NCBI GenBank assembly: GCA_000711775.1
Contig: ARYC01000103.1
Location: 1 to 64,000 of the forward strand
DNA length: 64,000 nt
Origin: Oxytricha trifallax
Lineage: Eukaryota > Ciliophora > Spirotrichea > Sporadotrichida > Oxytrichidae
Direction of reading: 5' to 3'
In this document: positions 36,711 through 48,399 of the stretch, piece after piece
How the letters are laid out: each line of letters starts with the position of its first letter
Numbering within the stretch: position 1 is the first letter of the stretch
The notes under the pieces: generated by a model
The model's input: the letters and a program-made list of their open reading frames with translations, nothing else
What the model was told of the DNA's origin: nothing
Database searches by the model: none
Position numbers and translations under genes: made by a program

Positions 36711-39700
36711 AATTATAATAAATAAATTATAGATTAAATTGCATTGTTATTAAAATTTTAATCTATTTAATTCAATGTTTAATATATGATATGTGCTAAA
36801 TTAATTAATATCATATTAGACTACTAAAGCTCAAGTCTTATATTGAATTAAATTATATATCTAATCTTATTAGAATTAATATGTTTTTATTAATTATATG
36901 ATTACTTTTCTACTGAATTTTAATCTTACTAATTTATAGTTGTAATTTATTGCCAAAATATTTAATAAACAATGAATTTTTTAATTTTTTTAATGAATTA
37001 TACCTTTTTTTAAATTAATTATTCTTAAGTTACTCATCAAATGATTTATGAATAAATGAAAAAATAATATTATCTAAATAAACTTCTTTTTAATAATTTT
37101 ACTTTATATACTTATTATACTGAGAGTTAAAACGCAATTATAAAAATAAATAGTGAAAGGAAGAAAAATTAATTAAGTTTTCCGATTTAAATTATAATAA
37201 TTATATAATTAATAAAAAAACCTTTCAAGCTTCGAATGTTAAGCATCTAGAATATTTTTAATAAGTGTAAACTATTAAATATTTTCTTAGATTTTTGTAT
37301 CAACAATTATTTAATTATTTGGACTGAATCAACATCAGCGACATTGGCTGACTTCCAAATTTACAAAAGAAATTGACAATCAAATCTTATACTCGGAGTA
37401 TTAATTTAAAAGCATGTAAAATAAAAGAAAAACCTTTTTGTTTTTTATAATTTATTTTTACAATACTAGCGTATATAAAAATTGATAAATCATTTAAAAA
37501 TCAATGACATCAAACCTAACTATACTCATCATAATTATAAAGTTAAATAAATAATTTAAGTAATGCTAAATTAAATTTGAGAAGTATTATTTTATAATAA
37601 AAATATAAAAAACACTTTTAAAATTATTTTTTAAGTAATGAAGATAAAATTGCAAAATTTAAAACACACTAAAAAATATATAATTTTTCTAATTAAATAG
37701 TAATTTTTCAATTTTATAAATTATAACATATCTGACTATTTTCAGGATTTGCAATTAATTCTATTAATATTTATAACTCTATTATTTGAAAATGAATTCC
37801 TAAATTATTAGTATATGAGTATTATATTAAAAAACTTTAATTTATAAAATAGATTGTTTAATTAACATGATTTTGGATTCATATTTATTAAAATCTTATT
37901 ATACATTCTTTTTAACAATTTCTTACTTTTTTTGCAAATGGTTATTTTGATAGCTATAAATGTAAATTCCCTTATATTTTTAATACCATATCTCCCAAAA
38001 TAAATATAGATTATCATTCTTTTATTCTATTCAATTCTTTTAAATTACGCTTAGTAAAGTGAGAATAATTCTATAAATAATATTTATGAAATATGATTAG
38101 TCATATATATACTCAACAAAATTTGTATCAAAACTAAATTAATCATAAAATTAATATTAAAATATAGAAATTAGATTTTTTTTATAAGAAATTAGATTAA
38201 ATTATTACTTTTACAGTAAAAAAAGTATAGTAATTTGTGAAAGTCGTAATAAGCTTGAAACTTAAAACTCATTCAATGTTTCGAATTATCAAAAAATATA
38301 ATAAAATATTAGAAATTATGACATGATTGTAAAATTTTACTTATTTATCATTAAAAGTTATTATTCAATCTATAAATGATTATTTATATTTAATAGCAAT
38401 ATTAATGAATTGATATTTTAGATCCAGCAAGTTTATTTTTATTTGTTTAATTATATTATTAAATAACCTTAAAAGCCTCAAAATTAAAATAACTTATCTA
38501 TGCGTATTTGATGATAAAAATTTCGAGGAAATAATAGAAGGTAAAATATTGAAATATAACTTCTATGTTTATTTTTTATCATTTGATATTTAGTGTAAAA
38601 TCTATTTTTATATAAAATTATAATAATTATTGTTAAAATAAATTATATTTTATATTTTGAAAGACAGTTTTTTTAAAAAATATTTTTAATTAATAAAGCT
38701 TTGAAATGAAATTATTAAATATTATAATCATAAACAACATAGCAATATATTTTTATCCACATTCCCTCCTCCCCTCATTTTTCCTTCATTTAGAAATCAA
38801 GATATAAACTCCACCCCTTAAAAAATCATAGATATTTTATTAAACTTGATTGCCACTCATGCTCTTTTAAAAAAATAAAAAAATTAATTTTTACAGATAT
38901 ATATTGAATTTTTAAAATGCATTATTTTTAAACTAATTAAATCACCTATTTTTCCCATGAATTCTGAAGAACTGTCTGATAGGTAATTTTAATTATTTTA
39001 TCAATGTATTTTTATTCAATATAAACTAAATTAATATGAAGGAATAGTCATACAACTTTCTGTGAAATTTTAATTGAATTCAATTAATTATCTAAACATT
39101 AAAGTAGTAGAATAATTTAATAAGATGCGTTTTTGTTTACTGTTTTCAACTAGTTATAAATAACAATATATGTCTGTTGTTTCATGATTTTTCTACATTG
39201 AATATTAATAATTTATCAACTTTTATTCGTATTTAGGTCTAATAAATGTAATTTAATAGATTTAAATTAAAATAGTATAAAATTTTTGTAAGTTAGACTG
39301 TTAAGCATTTTTTTGAATTAAGATGGTTGTAAATATAAAGTTTATTTTTTATTTTTTCCAATGATATGAGTTCTATTGAAATTAAACCGAAATAGTGTAA
39401 TTCTATCATTCTAAAACCTAAAGAAATAAATAAGGCTTATTTATTATAGAAAAATTATGATTTTTATAATAAGCAGGACTAGGTTTTTGCAAAAAAGGGG
39501 AGTGGTGGAGGTGTATTGAGAAGAAAAAATATAAAAGTTGATAAAAAAATATATGATTAGTGATACTCAAAAATAATATCATAAAAATAGTATTTCTTTA
39601 AGCTTAAGGTAATAGTTATATTAATTCATATTATATATAGAGCCAATTAAAACAGAAAATATATTTATTAAAACTGTTTATGCTATTTAATTGGATATTT

Positions 39701-39856
39701 TGTGTGTAAATATGATTTAATAAATTATGGTTGTAATTTCTTTTAATTGTTAAAAATAATTCAAAGTTAAAAATTATTGATATAACATTTGAAATTTCAC
39801 AACTAAACTCTTTTTATTTTACAAAACCCATTTCAGTTCTAATATTGCAAGAATAC
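36711..39856. other. AT-rich region with isolated coding-like fragments
   Basis: Mostly featureless AT-rich DNA. One Gln-rich fragment stands out at about 37322-37440 (LNQHQRHWLTSKFTKEID through YSEYQFKSMQNKRK), perhaps a terminal exon of the gene to the left. A short possible first exon, MNSEELSDR followed by GTAATTTT, lies at about 38960-38987. Nothing else is supportable. Confidence 0.35.
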
Positions 39857-40204
39857 ATTCGAAATTGGAAATCAGTTGTATTTAATATAAAAATTTTAAT
39901 TAAATTTGGACAATTTTCACGATCTTGAGCTTATTCGAAATAGAATTTAAAATTAGCTGAACTTTACTAATGGCAGCACTATTTTATGTCATCCTTGTAG
40001 CAAGATAACTCGACTTTAATTTGAGAGTGTAATATATCGTATTATGATGCTTAAAATTAAAGTCGAGTTATCTTGCTACAAGGATGACATAAAATAGTGC
40101 TGCCATTAGTAAAGTTCAGCTAATTTTAAATTCTATTTCGAATAAGCTCAAGATCGAATTTAATTAATTCTTATATTAAATACAACTGATTTCCAATTTC
40201 GAAT
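39857..40204. mobile_element. Foldback element 3: about 150-166-bp inverted arms
   Basis: Arms 39857-40022 and 40054-40204 are inverted copies, identical by eye over the inner 100 bp (GATCTTGAGCTTATTCG to CGACTTTAATTT), with a small insertion in the left arm further out. The spacer is 31 bp. Unrelated in sequence to foldbacks 1 and 2. No gene inside and no clear target duplication. Confidence 0.8.
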
Positions 40205-42854
40205 TTTTCCTACAATTTTGAAGAATACATAACAAATTTGGTAAATTAATTTTATAATGACTAATTTGTAAGAAATCAAAATTACTTTATGTAAAATACG
40301 CCAATTTGACAATTTTTATGCTAATTATATAAAGAATTCATAGTTAATTTTACATTACAATCAAAAATTAGAATCCTTTTCAATGAGTATAACATCTTAA
40401 AAATATAGGCCATCATAAATTGGTTATATTTTTATATATTTATTTTATAAATTACAAATTCATTATATTCTAACAATATTCGAATATCAATAATTTCATA
40501 GTGAAATAATTGTCAAACCAATCTTTAGAATCTAAAAAGTTAAGCCTAAATGCCATAATTTGCCAAAAGATTTGTTCTATCTTACTCCTTCATTATCAAA
40601 AGGAATTCTTTAAAAATCAGGCGATCATTGCATAGTTAATAGTGATGCAAATACAAAAGATAGACTATTGAAAAAAATATAATTTAAATTTGAATAAAAA
40701 TTTATATTTTTATTTTATCGAAGATGTTATTTTAATATTAGAAAATATTAGCAACTATATATAAAAATGTCTTAAATTAATTCAAACCAAATTTAAAATT
40801 TTAGTTTATTAGAAATAATTTATATTACAATTTAATATAAAATAAAAATTGGAAATTTATTGATTTCAATAAACCATTTTATTACATTAATATACATCAA
40901 TTAAAACCCCTGATAAGAAATTCTTTTCTGATTATTAAATATTCATTGTTTATTATTGGTTTTATTTAAAAATTTAATATCAAATTTTAAAAGCTATCTA
41001 TTTAAGCATAATAATAAAAAATACTTTATAAATATTTCAAAGACAATTATTATTAGTCATGAAATAAATTTGGGTTATATATATTTAAATTGAAATTTAA
41101 ACCTAGGCAAAAGAAAAATCTTTAAAAATTGAAAAAATATAAATTCTTAAAAATCGAAAATATTCTATCAGTGTGGAAATTTTTCGAAAAAAATAAAGAA
41201 AAAATTTATGATAAATACAAAAGGATTTTCAAAAAATAAGACAAATTAATATTCATAAATTTTATCATATATTTAATATTCCTTAAAATTTAAGGAATAT
41301 ACTTTGGCAGTTAAACAATTATAACTGATTTAATCTTTAATTATAACGGTATTATAAAAAAATATTGCTATTAGATTTTTATTAAATTTTTTTATAGCTA
41401 AAATTTAGATGTCATTTAGATTTTTTAGATTCACTTGTCACAAGTCAAATTTATTTTGTATAAAAGAAATTATAGTTTTAAAATGATTTTAATAATTGGA
41501 GTTAGCATAAAGAGTTGGAAAGCTATCAAAAATTAAAATAAATATCTCATTTTATATTATCTAAACACAATACCTCAACTATAGATAACTTATAATAGTC
41601 ACAATTTTTATCTTATATTTAATAAAGTCGACTTAATGTTTGTGGAATAAGAATAGAAAACAATACTCATAAAGTATATATTAATTGAGATTAAAATAAT
41701 TATAACAAATTATTTTCAGTTAATTTTTCTAAAGACCTGAAAGAATATTATTTATTCTAAATACAATTCAAAATAGGTTAAATATATAAACTAACGGATT
41801 TATTTATTCATTCAAATTAAAGTAGGGAAATTTTGGTAATTGGTTTATTATATATCTATTTCAAATAAAAAAATCAATTTAACTCCTTCACCTATGAAAA
41901 ATTATAGTTACGGCTAGGTGCTTTTAAATCCCTAACAAACAATATATTTTATCCTGTTTATTGTAATTATATTCATTTTTTATATTTCAATTTATATATT
42001 TAATAATTCTTCATCAATAATCCTACTATAGAGTAATTTTATATTTTTTATAAAATAATTCGTAGACATTTTTCCAATTCCACAAAACTCTAACTCCTAG
42101 ATTATATTACTAAATTCTTAATATGTTATTTTAATATTTATATTAAATTTATCTTTTTTAAATTTAGAAATAGCATTCTTATGAAAATATTTTTATTATT
42201 ATATAAAAGATTAAAGAGAATCGAATTTGCTCGATTAGATCAAAACAAGAAATATAGTTAATATATATTTAATAACTAAACAATATCATTTTCTATTTAA
42301 ATTAATAGTCAGGTTAATTTTGGTAAGGACAAGGTCACCATTAATTCTTAGAAAATGAAAAAATAATCAATCATAATTAAAACTTTTAGCTCTTTTTGGT
42401 TTTTATAAATGTTTTTTGCTTTTTTATTTAAAAATTTAAATATAGATGTCATTACCATTAAGGACTAAAAAATTATCTAATAAATTAAATCTAAATTAAA
42501 AACTTTAAAGGTCTATAAATTTAGGTAAATTAATTCAATATAAGTTTGATACTAACTTGATTTAATTAATATGCTTAAATTTTTATCGTTCTACTCTTAA
42601 ACTTAAGTACATCTCTTTAATTACAATTTCAATAATAAAAATGTTAGAGATTTGAGATGAAGCCTCAAAATAACTTTTTAATTAGAATCTAAATTTGATT
42701 CAATGTTTTAACTTTATTATTAAAAAAATTGTTCTCCTAGTTTAAATCTCAATTTATTTCAATAAAACACGTTAAAACAACGATTAAACATAATAGTATT
42801 TTGTTTAAAAAAAAGCCTTTAATTGTAATTTTGAGTTTTATAATATTAATGTAA
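40205..42854. other. AT-rich region with one orphan coding-like fragment
   Basis: About 40525-40690 reads KPKCHNLPKDLFYLTPSL through SKGILQKSGDHCIVNSDAN and KDRLLKKIQ, with TAA as Gln; it looks like an isolated MDS. No other exon, RNA gene or repeat could be supported in the remaining 2.4 kb. Confidence 0.35.
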
Positions 42855-44640
42855 CTTCGAAAACAAAGGAAAATCTTGAAGAATTTAGCATTTAGCAACA
42901 AGAATATTACCAGATGTAGAAACTATTTATAAAAATTAAATATACAACAAACCAATTATAATTTTATTTTATTGCTATTTTCAAGCGAAAAATTCCCAGA
43001 GACTTATACGTGGATATAAAATTAAGATTTAAGATAGAGCATTAAAATTTAATTGGAAAAATTGACAAAAGAGTTACCAACTTGGAAAAGGGAAGATAGT
43101 TTAATTTTATCAAATAATTGACTCAATGAGCAAATATACGATTTATTCTTTTGTATTTATAATTATATAAACTATTACTATTTCCTTATATTTGAATAAA
43201 AATACGACATACCGTTCTAACAAGATGACAAAAAATACCTCAAACCTAAATATGGTCTGAAAAAAATCTACATGAATCGAGCCTATCTTCGCAGCGATGT
43301 GCTATACAAATCAATCGCCAGGGATATGAGAAAATTTTACATTAAAGACTTCAACCTAGTGACTGACTTTATCACAATGAAAGGAAGAAAAGACAAGTCT
43401 TTTTTCATAGAGCAAGTAATATTATATATAGTCACTAGATTTCCATAACTCAATTAATTTTATATTTTATATATTTTAATAGCAGACTTCGCTAAGACTA
43501 CTTTTCTGAAGAGTTTAAATCTTAATTGCATAACCATAATATTATTAGATTCAATTATTATTGAAATTTATTTTAACTATTTAATTATAGAAATTAATAA
43601 TTAAATATTGTGGAAAAATTGTATTTTACCTATGAGATAACTTTTTAATTACTCAATATTAAAGCTAGTAATAATATTATCGAGAATAATTTATAAGCAG
43701 ACACCAGAGCTTCTAATAATATAAGAGATATTAAAAATAGTCTCACAAATTATTTAAATTAAGACCCAGTGCTTTTTTTTGCATCTTTGATTTACCCCAA
43801 AGAATTATGGAATTTTATATAGAGCAAGGGAAATCCTAATAATTAGCAAACGAATGGAAAAGAAATGTTTGAGCCAAGGACTAGCGTTTATATTATGAAA
43901 TTCAATTTATAATTTAGAAGTCAAATTATGAAATTAATTAGGGTTTTGTAAATAATGAATTTTATTTTGGAACAATTTAATGTTTATAAAATCGAAGATG
44001 AGAGAGTAAAATTTTATCACAGCTCTCTTTATAATTTTTCTCTTGACAAACTTTACCAGATGATCAATGAAGAACTTTTCGCATTTTTCTATGGACGTTA
44101 TTTTGAGATATAAGTCTTGCAAAATAATATTATGAGAGTAAATTGTTCGATGATTTTTTAAAATATTGATCTATTAATTAAAATCCATGCTTTAGTTAAT
44201 TTCTCATTTAAAACAAGCATTTTTAAGAGGGTTTGAAAAACTTTGATCTGTGCATTTTAGAATTATGTAGCAGTCTAATTAAATTAATTTTCCCTCAAAA
44301 ATAATATAATAGAACAAAAATCAAACATGAATAGCAACTTCAATGCTTATGTGTATGATTTAATTTGCTTTAATATTAAATTTGTCTATAAAATGTGATG
44401 GCCTTCAATCTTTTGCTTCGCCTAAGTCAAAAAACATTGTTAGAGCTAATAGAATTTTGTTTTACAAATCTTGGAAAATCCTAAAGTCTTCTTCCTAACG
44501 ACTCATTAACTAACGCATATATTAAGGCTACAAAGATTCCATAGAAAAAGCTAGTATTTTTTTCGTTTTAAAATCATTCAAATATAATCTATCATATCAC
44601 TTTTACTATTAAAGATATATCATTATTTACATTATTATGA
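42855..44640 (+). CDS. Unrecognised protein family, copy 2
   Basis: Segments in order: KTKENLEEFSIQQQEYYQMQ to FKRKIPRDLYVDIKL (about 42858-43130); KYDIPFQQDDKKYLKPKYG then AYLRSDVLYKSIARDMRKF and KDKSFFIEQ (about 43200-43413); DYFSEEFKSQLHNHN (about 43495); NQDPVLFFASLIYPKELWNF (about 43770); NEELFAFFYGRYFEIQ (about 44068); NFDLCILELCSS (about 44242); NLLLRLSQKTLLELI (about 44410) and a tail to TGA 44638-44640. RSDVLYK, YPKELW and LRLSQKTL are shared with copy 1, so these are paralogs. Frame shifts and a TGA near 44237 lie between blocks and could be IES junctions or decay. No known domain recognised. Confidence 0.55.
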
Positions 44641-46167
44641 ACATTTTAATAAAATAAATGTTTTAAAAGAATAAAATGAGTTATTAATCTTTAAAAATTT
44701 AGGTTTCCGTTATAACCATTCTAAAATTTGTTGAAAAATTTTTTCAGGCTTTCATTAGTTTTCATTTTTAGAAAAAATGAGATTTAGTGATAAAGTTGAA
44801 TTAATTTGTCGGAACAAACTATTTTAATATAAACCTTACGTTATTCATAATTTTATAATTTATTAATAATAAATGATACCTAAGAAATTGAATTTTGATT
44901 TTAATTTTAGCTTATTACCTAAGTTTTATTTACTAAACATAAAAACAATCGTTTTCCTTAAAGCTAGAGTTGTATAATAATTATTATTTATTGATTAGTT
45001 AATATTGTTCAAACCAGTGAACTCCTAGTTTACTCCTCATGACCATTAGGAGACTACTACTACATGAGATGATGCGAAGAGTATAAAAATTTAGGCCAAT
45101 ATTGCATAAATAAATTATAAATATATATACTAATTTTTTTTTAAAAAAATCACAATTATTAGTCTTATGATTTAATAAATTAATTATACCATGATTAATA
45201 TAATGAACGTTATTTTATAAAAAGGCAAAAAATTTTAATTATAAACAATTCACATAATAATTAAATTATAATTAGGATTTTTTGAATATTATTTGGAAAT
45301 TACCAGACAGTTGATTTATTTTTTCTTCTCGTTTAATAAAATGTATTTGATGAAGTTTAAGATAAAATTTGGATAAAATTATTTAAAAAAAGATTTGTTT
45401 TCATAATGATTTAATAGTATTGATCGATGAAAAATTAACGAGTCATTATAGTTAATAAGTTATATTACTACTTTATTTCTTAAGTTTTAAATTTCAAAAT
45501 GTTTTCCTATTTTTTTGATAAATTTAATCAAGAAAATTTATTCAAAATGTAATTTTATAAAAATAAATTTATTTATATTTTTCGATTACTTCAATAGTAA
45601 TTAAATTTGAACAAAATATATCAATTAGTTGATGATGGGCTAAATTATAAAAATAAACCTTAAATTAATATTAAAATTATATACGATAAAATCTCTGGAA
45701 AACATTTAATTTCTATAATATACGATATTAATTAATTTATTACTTAAAATAGTCAGTGATGTTTTTATTGTATTTAATTATATTATATGATTCATTAATT
45801 ATGACGTTTAAAATATTCTCATATCAATTATTTTGTAATTGAGTAAAATAAATCAATTAATAAAATAAGCAAATAAATAAGTAATCATAATAATTCAATA
45901 AGTTATATAATGTTTGAAATACCTTAAAGGACTTAAACAATAATAAAGAATTAAATTAATCTTTATGATAGATATCCTTGTATTCAATAATAATTGTAAA
46001 AATTAATTTATAAAATTAAATTGCTTATAATTTTTTATAAAGCATTTATTATAGACAGATTTACACAACTTTTAAATAAATTGACTACAAAATAAATGAT
46101 TAACTTTTTTATTTTTATTTTTAATTAATAAATCATTAGTTAGTACGTTTGTTAATATTTTTGGGTT
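44641..46167. other. AT-rich spacer, nothing recognised
   Basis: About 1.5 kb between the unrecognised family copy 2 and the end of the minus-strand membrane protein gene. No exon, repeat or RNA gene found. This marks the border between the sparse, repeat-rich left part and the gene-dense right part of the window. Confidence 0.5.
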
Positions 46168-47926
46168 TCAATCATCTTCATCATCTGATAATAACTATAC
46201 TCGCGAGCGGTCTTTGTTAACTTCATTCATTTCATTAGACTTTAAATTAAATAAAATTTTACCTATATATTCAATTATTTTTGTATTTATTAAGTATTAG
46301 CATGTAATTTTTTACTAATAGAACTGATTAGATCATTACCCTATTTTCCTTAAGATACTATATCCTATGAATTATGATGATCCTCTCTGTTCTATTTTTC
46401 TTAATTTTTAAGCTCTCTTATCTCATTTTAATTGGTGTTTTATTCTTAATTGCTTTAAGAAACCCTTGAGTCCTGATTTTAAAGATTAAGTTGAGCAGAT
46501 TAAATAGCATGAACTGCTTATAAAACAAGACAATTTAAGAGTTAGGTTATTTCTTAAGTCTTTTATTATTACTCTTCCTAGGTTTATTACACTTGCTTTA
46601 TTAATTTCATTTTATCTTCAAGCTGTAATTAATAACTATCAATTAATGATAAAAAATTACTACCTGAAATAATTTGATTAACTCATTAGAGTTAAAGATT
46701 CAAACTTTTTATAGTCCAATTATAAATTAAAATATAACTCTAATCAACAAACTAAATTTCAATTAGTGCTTTCATATGTGGATTAGTTTCTTGAAGTGGC
46801 AACAATTCTTAAATTTGCTATTTTAAATATATTATTTAAAAGTCTAACTTCTATTAAATAACTGAGAGTGGAACATCTTTTAATTCTTACTAAGTAAATA
46901 CAGTTTCTTAGGTTTCTGTAGTCTCAATTTATTAAATTAATATCTTTCCTTATTCCTAACTCAATTAAGCATAGTATGAGTAAAGTAGAATATTAGTTAA
47001 TAGTGCCAATATAAAAGACACAGTTCCTCTGCTCACTAGATCTCTTTTTATATCTTGCCTCTTCATCAACAAATTCTTGATTTCTTAAGAATAATAATTC
47101 TCAATATCTTTATCTATCTTCATGAAAGTTATACCTTAAACTTTAGATTAAACAATTTAATTACCATTAATCACAATTTCATTTTCAATAAGATATTCCC
47201 AAATCATTTAAGATATCTATTATTTACCAACTAGATATTCTATGTCATATTCCGATATCTTGTTAAATTGCAAAAAGTTTGAAATATAAGTTATCAATAC
47301 TACAGACAAGCTTGCTAAGAAAGCTCCTGGTAAATGTATTTTTACAGTTAATTAGTAATAATTCTCATTTCTTATCAATTATGTAATTTCTGACTGGAAT
47401 AAATGATTGATAATATTGTTAACAAAGGATCCTGAACATGCTTATACAAAACCAATAGCAAAATCAAAGATTTAAATTTAAAATTAATGTAAATTGTTTA
47501 AATAAAGATACAATGCCACATAAAAGTACTCCTCTTATTGATTAAACTCGTTAAATATTTTGAGATTAAAAAACACAATGCAGTCCCAAAAGCTTCAATA
47601 ACTATCGAAATATCTATTTTACTAAATATATTTCAGCTAAAATTTGAGTTTAATTTAGAACCTAAATCTCCCATATTTATACTTATCATTGCAGTAATAG
47701 CCCCAATTATTCCAGATAAATACCATTTTTAAAAATCAAAATGTTTTTCCTGTGAGTTTGATAATTAAGTTAAAGCAATAATACTTGATAAACTGAAACC
47801 AATTCCTATACTTCCAAGATTCTTTTGACTATTTGATTATGTTAGATACTAAATACTTATGAGACTAAGGACGCTAGACATTGAAAAAGCTATCAATAAC
47901 ATTGGCCAGAAATTTTTAGAAGCCAT
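46168..47926 (-). CDS. Multi-pass membrane protein with Gln-rich coiled-coil C-terminus
   Basis: Start ATG at 47926 (MASKNFWPMLLIAFSMSSVL). The N-terminal half holds several hydrophobic segments, for example KWYLSGIIGAITAMISINMG, IVIEAFGTALCFLISKYL and FLASLSVVLITYISNFL, and later VSFILALLTNILLYSYYAQL. The C-terminal half is a charged, Gln-rich coiled coil (LQLEDKMKLIKQVQQTQEEQ and following) with an acidic end, VQLLSDDEDD, before TGA 46168-46170. A 23-nt GT-AG insert at 46240-46262 must be removed to reach that end in frame; other junctions near 46640-46720 and 47570-47640 are unresolved. No family recognised. Confidence 0.65.
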
Positions 47927-48399
47927 TATTAAGATTTTAATAGGATTTGATAACTAAAATTAATTTAATAGAATTGGTCGATTTTAAATTATAATGCAAA
48001 AGTATAATTCAATTGGAAAATGCAATTATATACATTTATTTATCATTAAAACTAGATTCTATAGTTAGTTTAAAAATTTCAAAATTAATTCTATTTTTAC
48101 TTGGTCTGCAATTTTTATATTACATTAGAGCAATTCAATTGAAAATAAATGTACTATATTGAAATTAATTGGGATTTTAGGAAATGAAAAATAACAAACT
48201 CATTAATAAGATATGATTACACCACAAAAATTATAGTAAAGTTTATTTGTAGTAAATTAAATATTCCTAAGAAATTCATTTTATTATAAAATAGAATAAA
48301 ATATCATATATTTTTAACATGTCAACTTATTAAAATAAATGATTTATCCAATTTAATTATAATTTATGAGGAATAATAATAAATTAAAAATCAAGATTA

